Shown one piece after another: positions 16,273 to 26,712 of a DNA stretch of 64,000 nucleotides. A program made the translations under genes and the position numbers. A model generated the notes under the pieces. The model was given only the letters and a program-made list of their open reading frames with translations, was not told the DNA's origin and searched no databases. Origin of the DNA: Raphanus sativus (lineage: Eukaryota; Streptophyta; Magnoliopsida; Brassicales; Brassicaceae); contig NC_079514.1 of NCBI RefSeq assembly GCF_000801105.2, positions 32,971,075-33,035,074 on the forward strand, written 5' to 3'. How positions within the stretch are numbered: the stretch's first letter is position 1; each line of letters begins with the position of its first letter.

Positions 16273-16520
16273 TTTATACTCTTGAAACTCAACTATTTAT
16301 TGATCTTTTATATCTGTATTGTGCTATCTTCTATTGTTATGTTTTCGAATGCGAATTTTGAATAATTTTTAAGAAGCATAGAGAGATGATCGGTAGTGTA
16401 AAGACTAAAGAGTAAAGCTCCTTCAACAAGTTCTATAGAAGAAGAGTTGGTCCTAAACGTTTACCTGAAGCAAGCTTCACACACAATGTATAATGGCTCA
16501 TAACCAAATATACTCATAGG
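16273..16520. repeat. Direct repeat copy 1 (about 248 bp) beside Hel-6
   Basis: It starts TTTATACTCTTGAAACTCAA and ends ATATACTCATAG. It is repeated at 17874-18121 with about five differences (for example CGGTAGTG versus AGGTATG, and CAACAAG versus CAACAGG). It is preceded by A at 16272. Confidence 0.85.
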
Positions 16521-17873
16521 TCTAACATTTTACCGGACCCAAAAAACCAAACTAGAACGGATCCGAAAATACAGGTTCAGATTCGAGTTTATGCTAAAAT
16601 ATTTATTGGATCTTTTTTTATTGGGATCCACAAGTCTCGGTTTGGATCTACGTCCTACAAGAGACCCAATCAGGTATTCGAAATACTCAAAAATTATTAT
16701 ATATTAGGTAAATTTGGATGATTGTGTGTATTTTAGATATTTCAGATATTTTTTTTAATTTCGGATTCAGGTTTTTAGGTATAATTTCAGGTTTCGGGTA
16801 AATTTTAGATTTCCAAAAAATATAATTTGGGTGTTCGGGTAAAATTTGAGATACCTTTCGAGTTTTCGGATCTGATTTTGTGTAAGTTTCAGATATATTT
16901 TCTCCAGGTATTTTTAGGATTTGCAGGTACTTTTTGAGTTTTCAAATTCAGTTTGGATATGTCAGGTTTTTTTCGGGTCCTATATACCCAAATCAACCCG
17001 AATCCGAAATAAAACTGAAATTACGAGTGTTTTACATATATTAGAATTATATACTTGAACCGACAAGAGTTCGACAAGCTCCTGGCCGAGCAGACCTGAA
17101 AAACTATAGATATCTATATGGATCTAAATTTTTAGGAACCGAAAGATGCGGACCCAGTAAGACTTGATCCGAGGACTGGATGCCTAGGCCTAATCTGAAT
17201 AGATAAATATGATTACAAAAAATAGATTTATAATTATAAAGAAACGAGTATATGCCGGCCAACTTTAAATTACTATTATTTCTACAGTAAATCAAATAGG
17301 TTTTGATTAAGATTTATACACATATATGACTACAAAAAAATATGATTAAGAAAAAAACACAAGTACTACAATTAAATATCTAGAAAAAGTTAAACAAAAA
17401 ATATACATGTCCTTTTGAAAGGGCGGGTCAGAATCTAGATTCTGAAGACCCGAATGTTCTCAAATATTTAAAAAAATAGTTTCATTTAAAATAAAAAATC
17501 ATATAAACTTTTTAAAATACACAAAAACATATTTTATCAATACATAACGGGTCTATGACAAAAAAAATAGTTTAAAAATATTAAACTTTTTCTTTAAATT
17601 AAAATACTAAAAATTAAAATCACTGTGAAATAATTCACAAGTTTAACAGCAGGTTAATAAACAAAAATCATAAAGTACGAATCAGAATTATTTGAAGTCT
17701 TCAAATTTTTTGTCATATTTAAAATAACAAAAATTATACATACAATAATTTTAGATAAATTTCATAAAATTCTTAACAAAATATAATTTATCAAGTATAA
17801 AAATATTCACGACATAAAATTAATATTTTCAACAAAAATATACCCGCCCTCTGAAGGGCGGGTCAGAATCTAG
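16521..17873 (+). mobile_element. Helitron 3' end region (Hel-6)
   Basis: A perfect stem CCCGCCCT-CTGA-AGGGCGGG (17843-17862) is followed by TCAGAAT and CTAG (17870-17873), then T. A second, older end of the same type with a degenerate stem lies at 17411-17438. A 5' end may be TCTAACATTTTACCGG at about 16521, but this is uncertain. The left half (16530-17000) is a degenerate tract of CGGGT/TTCGG/GGATCC-type words common in Brassicaceae repeats. No coding sequence was found. Confidence 0.55.
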
Positions 17874-18121
17874 TTTATACTCTTGAAACTCAACTATTTA
17901 TTGATCTTTTATATCTGTATTGTGCTATCTTCTATTGTTATGTTTTCGAATGCGAATTTTGAATAATTTTTAAGAAGCATAGAGAGATGATAGGTATGTA
18001 AAGACTAAAGAGTAAAGCTCCTTCAACAGGTTCTATAGAAGAAGAGTTGGTCCTAAACGTTTACCTGAAGCAAGCTTCACACGCAATGTATAATGGCTCA
18101 TAACCAAATATACTCATAGCC
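17874..18121. repeat. Direct repeat copy 2 (about 248 bp) beside Hel-6
   Basis: Copy of 16273-16520, starting immediately after the CTAG of Hel-6. After ATACTCATAG the two copies diverge completely. Confidence 0.85.
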
Positions 18122-19008
18122 AAAACACCAAAGAGCTCATAGCCAAATAAATATATAGAAAATATAAAAACAATCTTGTTGCTCTTTGAGCTTTTGCTAC
18201 ATCAAATTTACTCTGAAAAGTTTTACTTTGCTTAACTTCACAGATCACTTTGATGATATGAAGTTCTCTTTTGATTCAGATTGAGTTTGCCTTTTGTGGG
18301 GCACAATTATATTTCAATTGATTATCATCTGACTCGACTAAAATTAAAACACGTTTGAGCTCCTAAAATGTTAACATCATAGTTTACAAAAGATTTGCAT
18401 ATTATATAGAGTTCAAAAGTCACACCAGATGAACAGAGCATTCATTGATCAGTTGGCTAATCAGGTTGATTCCACAGGCATTAATCAACGCAAATTTGAC
18501 TGATAAATTTCCTGAAAGAGTTCAATGTTAACATGAGAATTTGTACGCAATGTTAAATATTTAAGACTTAAAATAAATAACATGAAAGATTTTATGTAAC
18601 TTCTTAAAATATTAGTATATTGTAAAATCAATTTATTTTTGGTCAAGTCAGATACTCATCAGAACTGACTTTGTAACCATAAATGAGGCTATATATCTAA
18701 TCTTGCCTTATTTAGAAACATACATGTCATTTGGTATATTATTTTCCTTGTTAAATTTTGAACGCGGCTATTTCTTGTGCAGCAGAAAACATATTATCTA
18801 GTATTTAGTCGACACATGAGGGAAAAGATTAAGAAAAGCGAATAAACATAGTATAAGGTACATACTATACTCAAAAACTCATTCAAAAAAAAAAAACCAA
18901 ACTTCTCAAATCATAAAGTAGAACACAACATAAAGTTCTTTTTAACCAAATAAACCTATAAGTGCTTGTGACATCAAAAGCAAATTCAAAAGCTTGAAGC
19001 TTAAAAGT

Positions 19009-19350
19009 TCAAGACGTTGGCTGCTCTTTTGACTTTGAAACACAAGAAACCTTGATAACCTTGTACCTAACTTCAGGAATATCTCCCACAGCATGATCCC
19101 CCTACGACCAAATCCAGAAACATATACCACGTCATGCAAACATTAACAAAAGATGATTCAAAATGTGACAAAACTAATTCGTGTTTAATAAGTTGGTTAC
19201 AAAGAGCTTTTGATTCAACTTACATTTGCCTCAATGAGGTTAAAACAACCATCTTGGGGACCAAAGCAGTAACCTTCTCTCCGTTCTTGATAGGTTGTAC
19301 AGATTCCTCTGCATATTCAAACACAGAGACTCGCTCATCAACACCACTGT
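19009..19350 (-). pseudogene. Captured 40S ribosomal protein S23 (uS12) fragment
   Basis: The minus strand encodes VQPIKNGEKVTALVP (about 19305-19255) and, after an intron-like gap, [28 protein letters not shown] and a shortened tail ending at a stop (19011-19009). RPS23 reads VQLIKNGKKIAAFVP, then [20 protein letters not shown]. The N-terminal half is missing and an extra base in GFGRRG(D)HAVG shifts the frame. It is inferred to be a non-functional piece captured by Hel-5. Confidence 0.7.
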
Positions 19351-19499
19351 CCACACTTAAATTAAACAGATAAAGAAGCCAATTCATATATAGCTCTTAC
19401 ATTTGCAGACGGACAGTTTCTTTTAAATATTAGAGAAACCTCTATTAACATAGTTTGACCCTATCAAAATACTTGTTTTTATTCTGCTTGTAAAAAATA

Positions 19500-20400
19500 T
19501 TTACCTGCTTATTCGGTGTTCTTCCCCAAGAGAGCCTGACAGTGTTCTTCTGATGACTCTTCTGTTCAAACTCTGGATGGCATCATCAGCACTCTTCCTG
19601 TCACGACCAAAGGCAGCAAGGTCGCTTTGAGATTACTCATTAGGTTTTGGCTCAGTCTTATGACTGATAAGCCCACACTTCTAGATAGAAAACCGCACCT
19701 GTTATCAAACTGGACGAATCCACAACCTTTGCCTACTGGGATCTTCACTGAAACAACCTCGCCAAATTGTGTAAAAGATTGTCTGAGGTCTTCTTCAGTA
19801 ACATCGGGGTCAAGACGCCAACAAATATCTACAATAGAATAAGAGGAAATGAAACAGAGCTTGAATAATGTAAACAGCGTAAAAGGCTATGGCAACTCAC
19901 TGTTGAGTTGTTTGAATCGTCATCAGACTGAGAGCCATGCCTGGAAACCATTTGCTCCATGTCCACCAGTCACTATCACAGCTACTCCAACCAAAACATA
20001 AACCTTTGTTAAATGTTATCAAGAAGCATTATATGTCTAGAAGAAGATATGTGTCAGTGTCACCTTGTGAAGAATGTTGTTGCTGCTTATCAACAGCTCT
20101 TTTAGGAGTCGCAACACCAACTCTCATTTGCCTATTGGAACACAAAGCTCCATTCATCTCAGTCAAAGCCCCTGATCTCTCACTCTCATCACCGAACCTA
20201 ACAAACCCATAACCTTTAGACCGGCCAGTGTTTGAATTGATCACAACCTGGCGCTTTTGACAGAGGGATGTTTTTCAAGAAACAACTATTGCAATACAGT
20301 ATCAGTCACATCCGGAGACAAATATCCAACGAATATGGACAGCTCCGGACCATTCTCTACTGCTCTATTCTCGCCAGTGCTAAAAGACGCCCAGTTTAAA
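19500..20400 (-). pseudogene. Captured RBP45/RBP47-type RNA-binding protein fragment
   Basis: Minus-strand pieces in order: ASFSTGENRAVENGPELSIF then VGYLSPDVTD (about 20390-20290); TGRSKGYGFVRFGDESE to RQMRVGVATPKRA (about 20230-20090, RRM2 with RNP1 KGYGFVRF); LDPDVTEEDLRQSFTQFGEV to VKIPVGKGCGFVQF (about 19815-19700, RRM3 with RNP1); and RKSADDAIQSLN near 19590. These are the second and third RRMs of the plant RBP45/47 poly(U)-binding family. RRM1 is absent, and frameshifts follow DTVLQ and IQSLN. A 5'-UTR-like piece (20450-20590) has been joined upstream. It lies next to the RPS23 piece in Hel-5, and both have the same orientation. Confidence 0.75.
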
Positions 20401-20883
20401 AAGATTTCTTGAACACGGCGGATCAACACAGGTGAGTGACATCACAAGTAAGAACCTGAATGATGATGATTCCGCGGTGAAGGAGCAGAGTAGAGTCGAT
20501 TGATCGATTTTTGGGTGAGAATAGGAATCGTCGAAGAACACAGAGAAGCAAAAAAGAAGTGTTACGTCTGTGGGAGAGACAGTTTAAGTCTTAGGGTTTC
20601 TGGAATTTGGGTTTAATGGGCCTCAAAGAAAAAGCAAAACAGATTTAAAAAATAAAGCCTACATCATTTTGTAACGTGGCAAAATGAAATATTCTGATAG
20701 GTGGATTTAATTAAACGACGTGGACAGTCCCATAGAGCTTCGTATTGCCCTTTTAGTAGTGTAATAGAGATTTGATGACAAAACTGTAAAAAAAATCTTT
20801 GCATCGTAAAAATTTCTTAATGTATGTAGTAAAAACCCGGTTATTTTGTCACCGTTAATATCATCTTTATTAATTGAAAATAG

Positions 20884-21542
20884 TGTTGGTTATGTGTATT
20901 TGGTCTAAATAGATATGTCTGGATGTATATCACTCGATGGATGTAATTTCGTGGATATGTTTGTTTGGATGCCGTTTCTGTGGATGTCTTGTGGTGAATG
21001 CCTTCTGCATATATATGCAGTTGGGAAAAAGAGAAATTTGTTTGTTTAAGCCTTTAAGAGTTTAGAAAGTCACTATATACACTCTCTAAATCTAATTTTT
21101 TGTCTCCTAACACTCACCTAACACCAAGAACAAGATTAATTAGAGAGAAAGAGAGGCAAAAAGCAATAAAAAGCTTCAAGATTGAAAGGTATAATCACAA
21201 GGAAAAGCACAAAGGAATTTGGTCAAGAATCAATGGTTGTTCTTCTTCCATAAATTGTGGATTTCTTTTTCTCTGTACACAGGATCAGTAAGTTTAAGTC
21301 TTTAGTTTATTGTTGTGATGTTTCTAGGTGAATAAAAAAGCACAGTGGTTGTTGTGTAAGAAACTCTTGTAAACACTTGATACTGGTGAATCATTGAGAG
21401 TGTCGTCCTTTCCCTAGATATACCGCAAGAGAACTAGATTAAAAATCTTGTGTCTTTAAACAAATTCAAACAAAATTAAGTGTACTAAAGTTGATTAGTC
21501 AAGTGAGATAAACCGGTTAATTGGTTAAAAGAATTCTCAACA
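20884..21542. mobile_element. Solo LTR (659 bp)
   Basis: It starts TGTTGG and ends CAACA, giving the inverted TG...CA termini of an LTR. It is flanked by a perfect 5-bp duplication AATAG (20879-20883 and 21543-21547). A TATA-like CATATATATGC lies at about 21007-21017, consistent with a U3 promoter. No PBS, polypurine tract or internal region is attached, so it is most simply an LTR-LTR recombination product. The retrotransposon family is not identifiable from this alone. Confidence 0.75.
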
Positions 21543-21547
21543 AATAG

Positions 21548-22090
21548 TATATTATACTATTTCCTATTTCTGTAATATAAAGTGTTTTATGCATTTTATC
21601 ATCGAAATCAATGTTTTATATTCTACTTATGTATAGCTATGCATATAGTTTACATAGTAAATACCAAATTAAGGTGTCAAATCCTTTATAAATTGATATC
21701 AAATTCTTATAAAAATTCTAGTGTGCTATGTGCAGGTAAGTTTTAATCATCTGGAATCGAAATATTCTTTAAATTTAGAAGAAAAAAAATAATTTATCAA
21801 ACTCATCTAGAACTGATTCTTTTTTTTTTGTCAACATCTAGAACTGATTCACTTACGTGACACTGTATCTCTTTCTGTTTTCTTTTTTATTTCAAATTTA
21901 TTTATTACTATATTTCTTGTTTTGTGTCTTACATGTAGATAAAATTATATTTGGCGAACTTAAGAAGAATTATGTTTGGCAAACTTAATGTATGTTGAAC
22001 AGTCCTTTGTAGACGAATGTGTTGTAAGAGAAGTAGAGAACTATGTATGTGTCGTAAAATCTTTATTTATTTTTTTGTAAAACCGTTTGA
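21548..22090. other. Non-coding spacer before RLP pseudogene 1
   Basis: AT-rich sequence between the solo LTR and the first recognisable LRR codons. It contains a short local repeat (TCATCTAGAACTGATTC at about 21804 and ACATCTAGAACTGATTC at 21834). No gene, promoter or RLP 5' half is visible; the missing first half of the RLP is not elsewhere in this spacer. Confidence 0.4.
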
Positions 22091-23648
22091 TCATAGTTTC
22101 TTGTTACTCCTTGATGTTTCTGGTAACATTATATCTCCGGACAGTCTAGATATAAAGTCAGACATCCCAACCAACTTGGAGAATTTGTTGTTACAAGGCT
22201 GCGACATCAGCGAGTTCCCAAATATCTTAAAGAACCTTGAGAAGTTGGAGTTTTGAGCATTGTCTGACAATAGAATCAAAGGAAAAATACCGGAGTGGTT
22301 ATGGAACCTTCCTCGTCTTACCTCAGTGTTTGTTCCAAATAATTCTTTTGATGGTTTTGAAGGTCCACTGGACGTTTTGGTAAACTCATCGTTGAAGAAA
22401 TTATATATCGATCAAAACTGTTTTCAAGGAGCAATTCCTGTTCTACCACTGTCCATCAACGACTTCTCTGCATCACTGAACAGATTCACAGGGAGCATTC
22501 CACATTCAATTTGCAGTTATAGGTCTATGATGCATTTGAGACTAGATTACAACAACCTCACAGGTCCATTTCTTCAATGCTTGACTCACAACTTGACGAT
22601 TGTGAATCTCCGGAAGAACAACTTGGAAGAAAGTATTCCTGACGCCTTTTATATCGGTTCTTCTCTACGATCACTTGATGTTGGACACAATCGATTAACC
22701 GGGAAATTTCCAAGGTCTCTTCAAAATTGCTCATATCTAGAGGCTCTAGTTGCCGACCACAACATGATTGAAGACAAGTTTCCTTTCTGGCTCAAGGCAT
22801 TACCAAATTTGCAAATCCTTATCCTCAGTTCAAACAAATTTTATGGCTCCATATCTCCTCCTGATCAAGGTCCTCTCGGGTTTCCAGAGCTGCGTATATT
22901 TGAGATATCTGATAATAAGTTTACTGGAAGCTTGCCACCAACATACTTTGTGAACTGGAAAGCATCGATGAACAAAGATGATGTTCACTATATGGAATAC
23001 GATAAAGATAGCTCTGGGAGTGTGAGATATAGCATTTTAGAGTCTATAGATTTGCGATACAAAGGTCTATCGATGGAGCAAAAGATGGTCCTTACCTCGT
23101 ACGCCACCATTAATTTTTTGGGAACAGAAATTGAAGGACAGATTCCTTAATCAATTGGTCTCTTGAAAGCACTGATTGCACTCAATTTATCAAACAACGG
23201 CTTCACCGGCCATATTCCTCTGTCTTTATCCAATCTGAGCAATCTCGAGTCACTAGATCTATCAAGCAACCAACTCTCAGGGACAATTCCTAGTAGACTC
23301 AGTAGTATCTCGTTTTTGGAGTACATAAATGTGTCTCACAACCAGCTCAAGGGTGAAATACCACAAGGAACACAGATTACGGGGCAAGCTAAGTCATCTT
23401 TTGAAGGGAATGCAGGGCTTTGTGGTCTTCTTCTCCAGGAAACTTGCTTTGGGACTTATGCACCACACACACAACAACCTAAGCAAGAAGATGAAGAAAA
23501 AGAAGAAGATGTGCTGAACTGGAAATCTGTAGCTATTGGGTATGGACCTGGAGTGTTACTTGGATTTGCAATAGCACAAATCATTGCTTCATACAAACCG
23601 GAGTGGCTCGCCAAGATAATTGGTCCAAGCAAGCGCAGAAACCGTTAG
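22091..23648 (+). pseudogene. LRR receptor-like protein pseudogene 1 (5'-truncated)
   Basis: It aligns with the C-terminal 60% of the intact RLP at 49866-52523. It begins at LLDVSGNIISPDSLDIKSD, runs through LRRs, the island region, the C-terminal cap ([11 protein letters not shown]), an acidic stretch, a transmembrane helix (about 23525-23595) and the basic tail SKRRNR. Two in-frame stops break it: TGA near 22254 where the intact gene continues KLEILSL, and TAA near 23147 where the intact gene has EGQIPES. The N-terminal signal peptide and about 360 residues are absent. It is inferred to be a dead member of a tandem RLP family. Confidence 0.9.
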
Positions 23649-24362
23649 GAATGTTTTCAGTTTGAGTAAGATCCTTTAATGTATGTCAAGTGGTTGATGT
23701 GATTCATCTTGTATGAAGCATCTCTTTATGTTTGTTGTTGATTATCTGATGCTTTGTTTCTATTTTTTTTCTATAAAGTAAGAAGGGTGAATGTTTTATA
23801 GTCAATTTCATGTGCATCGCTCTCTTTTTTTTGTTCTACTGAGTAAACTGGCAGAAGCAAAGAAGATGGTGAAAGGTGGTCATATTGGAGTTTAGTGATA
23901 TTCAAATACTAGATCGATTACACTCCGATAAGAAGATGCCAAGAAACTGTTGAGACCTAAATGGGATATAGAGACAACTAATATATCTTTTTTTTTGGTC
24001 GAAGAGACAACCAATATATCAAATGGACGTTTTGTGTAGAAAGCTTTGTGATTGGGTCACTTATTAATTTGGAGCTGGTTGTGAAAGATTTCTGCCTTTA
24101 TGTTTCAAGATACTACAAAAATATTGATCGTATATGGAAGCTACTCTTTCTAGAGGAAGAAACCTGATTCTGTATACGTAAACGAAGCAGAGGATGAGGA
24201 AAAGCAGAGATCACAACATGTTAATTTTTCAAGGCTACAAAAATGCAAGCGGTAGGAAGTTTTCTGAATTTAGAAATTATGCCCTCAACACTAGGAAAAA
24301 AATGCCATTATCGTTGAAAAATGAAAGTTAAGAAAAAAAAAAATTCATCACTTCATTGATAA

Positions 24363-25160
24363 AAGAAGAAGAAGCAGAAGTGCTTAACTGGAAAGCTGTG
24401 GTTATTGGGTATGGAGTTGGACTGTTTCTTGGATTGAGAATAGCACACGTCATTGCTTCATACAAACCTGAGTGGCTCGTCAAGATAGTTGGTCAGAATA
24501 AGCGTTTAAACCGTTAGAACTGTGTCAGTTTGAGTGTAATCTCTCAATGTGTCTAGTGCTTAAGTAATCACGTATAGAAGTATTTCCTTATCTTCGATAT
24601 TGCTTGTCTTTAACGTTTCTACTTGTTAACCACCACATAATCAAATACAAGTTTCCTTTTTGGCTCAAGGCCTTACTAAATTTGCATGTCTTTCTGTTCA
24701 AACAAATTCTATGGCTCTATATATCCTCCTTGTCAGGGTACTTTGGGGTTTCCTAAGATGTAGATACTTGAGATATCTGATAATGAGTATGATGGAAGCT
24801 TGCCATCAACTTATTTTATAAGTTGGAACGCATCATCACTCACAATGAATGACTATGGGGGTTTATATATGAATTACACTAACAGTGTCTACACTCCAAT
24901 ATGATTTATGTATGTGGATACTAGAGATAATTTTCATTATAAAGGTATATCTATGGAGCAAACATGGGTCTTTACTTTCTACGCTGCCAACAGATTCCTG
25001 AAACCATTGAAGGCAAACTAGGCACTAGTGGTTACATTCTTGTAGAACAAAATTTTCACAGGCCAGATTCCTTTGTCTTTCCGCCAAGCTTAAGAAGCTG
25101 GAGTCACTAGAGCTATCAAGCAACAAACTGACAAGGGCTATTTCTCAAGTATTGTTCCAG
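24363..25160 (+). pseudogene. RLP relics (C-terminal tail plus scattered LRR pieces)
   Basis: 24363-24516 encodes an RLP membrane anchor and tail ([20 protein letters not shown] to NKRLNR, then a stop). From about 24645 come decayed pieces in the usual RLP order: [12 protein letters not shown], QGTLGFPK-like, [18 protein letters not shown]-like and QIPLSF-like. The frames are badly broken. These are remains of one or two further RLP copies between pseudogene 1 and the VAMP72 remnant. The spacer 23649-24362 contains only duplicated non-coding sequence, also found at about 27900-28400. Confidence 0.75.
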
Positions 25161-25475
25161 TCTGAGTTTGATATTTCCGTGTCTGTCAAGTAGTTGGGGT
25201 CTTGTACTAAAGCATTACCATATGATCAGTTATATCTTAATAGAAATACATTTTTTATAATTTCGTCTTCTATCAAATAAGTAGAGTGAATTTTCTATCA
25301 CCATGAGTGCAAAGATCTAATATAATGTTTTCCCCCTAATGTGAAAATTTAGAATACAAAAGCCCAACATTCAAAAAAAAAACGTCATTACCATGGCACA
25401 AAGTCCTAGCCTATATATAAGCAAACCGAAACAGCTTAAATCTCTTTCCAAACATTCACACAACCCAAAGCACTG

Positions 25476-25714
25476 CTCCCTCCGTTTCGAATTATTTGTC
25501 GTTCTAAAGGAATTTTTTTGTTTAAAAATAAGTGTCGTTTTCGGTTTTCAATGCAAAATTTATTGATAATATTCTCTATTTTATTTTTCTATTGGTTGAT
25601 ATATGGTTAGGTGTATTGGTAATAGTGTTTTTATTTTGGAAATATGTAAAATTAAATGTTTTCTTAATCTGTGTGTATAAGGTTAGAACGACAAGTAATA
25701 TAAAACGGATGGAG
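25476..25714. mobile_element. Stowaway-like MITE (Tc1/mariner), copy 1
   Basis: It begins CTCCCTCCGTTTCGAATTA and ends TAAAACGGATGGAG, the plant Stowaway/MLE terminal motif, with the left TA duplication mutated to TG. The related segment at about 38580-38625 lacks it, so it inserted after the RLP/VAMP72 block was duplicated. It is non-coding. Confidence 0.75.
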
Positions 25715-25880
25715 TATTTCTCAGTACTGACTCATCATATTGCTTTTCCCTAACAAACTTAAAAAAAAACTATAAAAGACACTGCAAAAACAAAAAGATC
25801 AAAATAGAAGGGCAAATACCAGGAGGAGTAAGGTTAGTATAACAATAAGGGGCTTATAATCTCTCAAACTGATCTTCTTT

Positions 25881-26712
25881 TCAAGTACACTTGAAGCCAG
25901 GACAAACCGAGATGATGATGATGAGAATCAAGGCAATGATGATACCTGCGACTATGAGCTTAATCTTCATGTTCTCCCACCACATCTTTCTTCTTATTTT
26001 CGTTCCTTGTGTTCTGAAATCTTGTGCCTGTTGATATTCAAATGGCAAATATAAATCTAATGCCTTGTTATGTGTTTATATGATACACATGAGTTTTTCT
26101 TTGATTAGTTCAAGCATGAATTAATACTGCTGAAAAAGAAGGTTATTAAAAAACTAAGACACATATCAGTGGAAGGAAGCACTAACATGTGAACGAAGGT
26201 CCTCAGTTTTGTCCACTAGAAGTTCAATTTTCTCACCGCGGTCAAGGACCTGAAAATAAATAAATTACACAAAGCTGAGTCAGTTAAACAGGAGTGGGTC
26301 ACTTTTACCTTAGTGAGCATAGAAAATTCAAGTCAGTTATGACATAGATAATACTATTCTGACCTTCTCAATGTTCTCCATCATAACCCCTTTCAACCTT
26401 AGCAAGTTTGTTAATCTCCTCAGGATGATCCACACAGTACTGCATATGCTCCTTCAGTTTAGACCTTTGGTACAACCAAACAAGTTTTAAAAAAATATCC
26501 AGAGAGACTAAAAAGGAAGTTTAAGTTTTTTTGTTCATTCAGACGGTAGAGGCTTAAGTACCCAAACTCTTTGTTCAAGCTGTTGGGTTTAGCAGTGGTG
26601 GCCTTCCCACCACCATATCTCTTGCTGAAATCTTCTTTAACTCGCTCCAAGAAGGCCATTGGAATCTGCCTCCCAACAGCTTCAACAGCAACAACACAAT
26701 ACGCTACACATA
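25881..26712 (-). pseudogene. VAMP72-family R-SNARE pseudogene, copy A
   Basis: VAMP72 proteins are longin-type R-SNAREs in exocytosis. Minus-strand exons: longin part ([20 protein letters not shown] then [20 protein letters not shown], 26700-26565), [20 protein letters not shown] (about 26465-26365), SNARE motif VLDRGEKIELLVDKTEDLRS (about 26250-26190), and the C-terminal anchor exon 26027-25881 ([20 protein letters not shown] to PGFKCT, stop). A 20-bp deletion relative to copy C removes KAQVTEV and shifts the frame, and the first longin exon is missing. It lies downstream of RLP pseudogene 1 in opposite orientation. Confidence 0.88.

Larger units (their letters stand above)
14447..20770 (-). 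mobile_element. Large Helitron derivative (Hel-5) with helicase remnant and captured genes
   Basis: On the minus strand a 5' end TCTCTATTACACTACTAAAAG starts at 20770. A 3' end with stem CCGCAC-GTA-GCGCGG is followed by CTAG (14450-14447). Flanks are A at 14446 and T at 20771. A RepHel C-terminal remnant lies about 380 bp from the 3' end, where it belongs in autonomous Helitrons. Captured RPS23 and RBP47 fragments lie near the 5' end. Another Helitron (Hel-6) and a 248-bp duplication interrupt it. Pairing these two ends is inferred. Stretches 15080-16270 and 18125-19000 are AT-rich with no gene. Confidence 0.6.

Noticed and set aside
22260..23150. Treating the 296-codon LRR frame as an independent gene
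   Set aside because: It is one segment of an RLP cut by a TGA upstream and a TAA downstream; the homologous frame continues on both sides.
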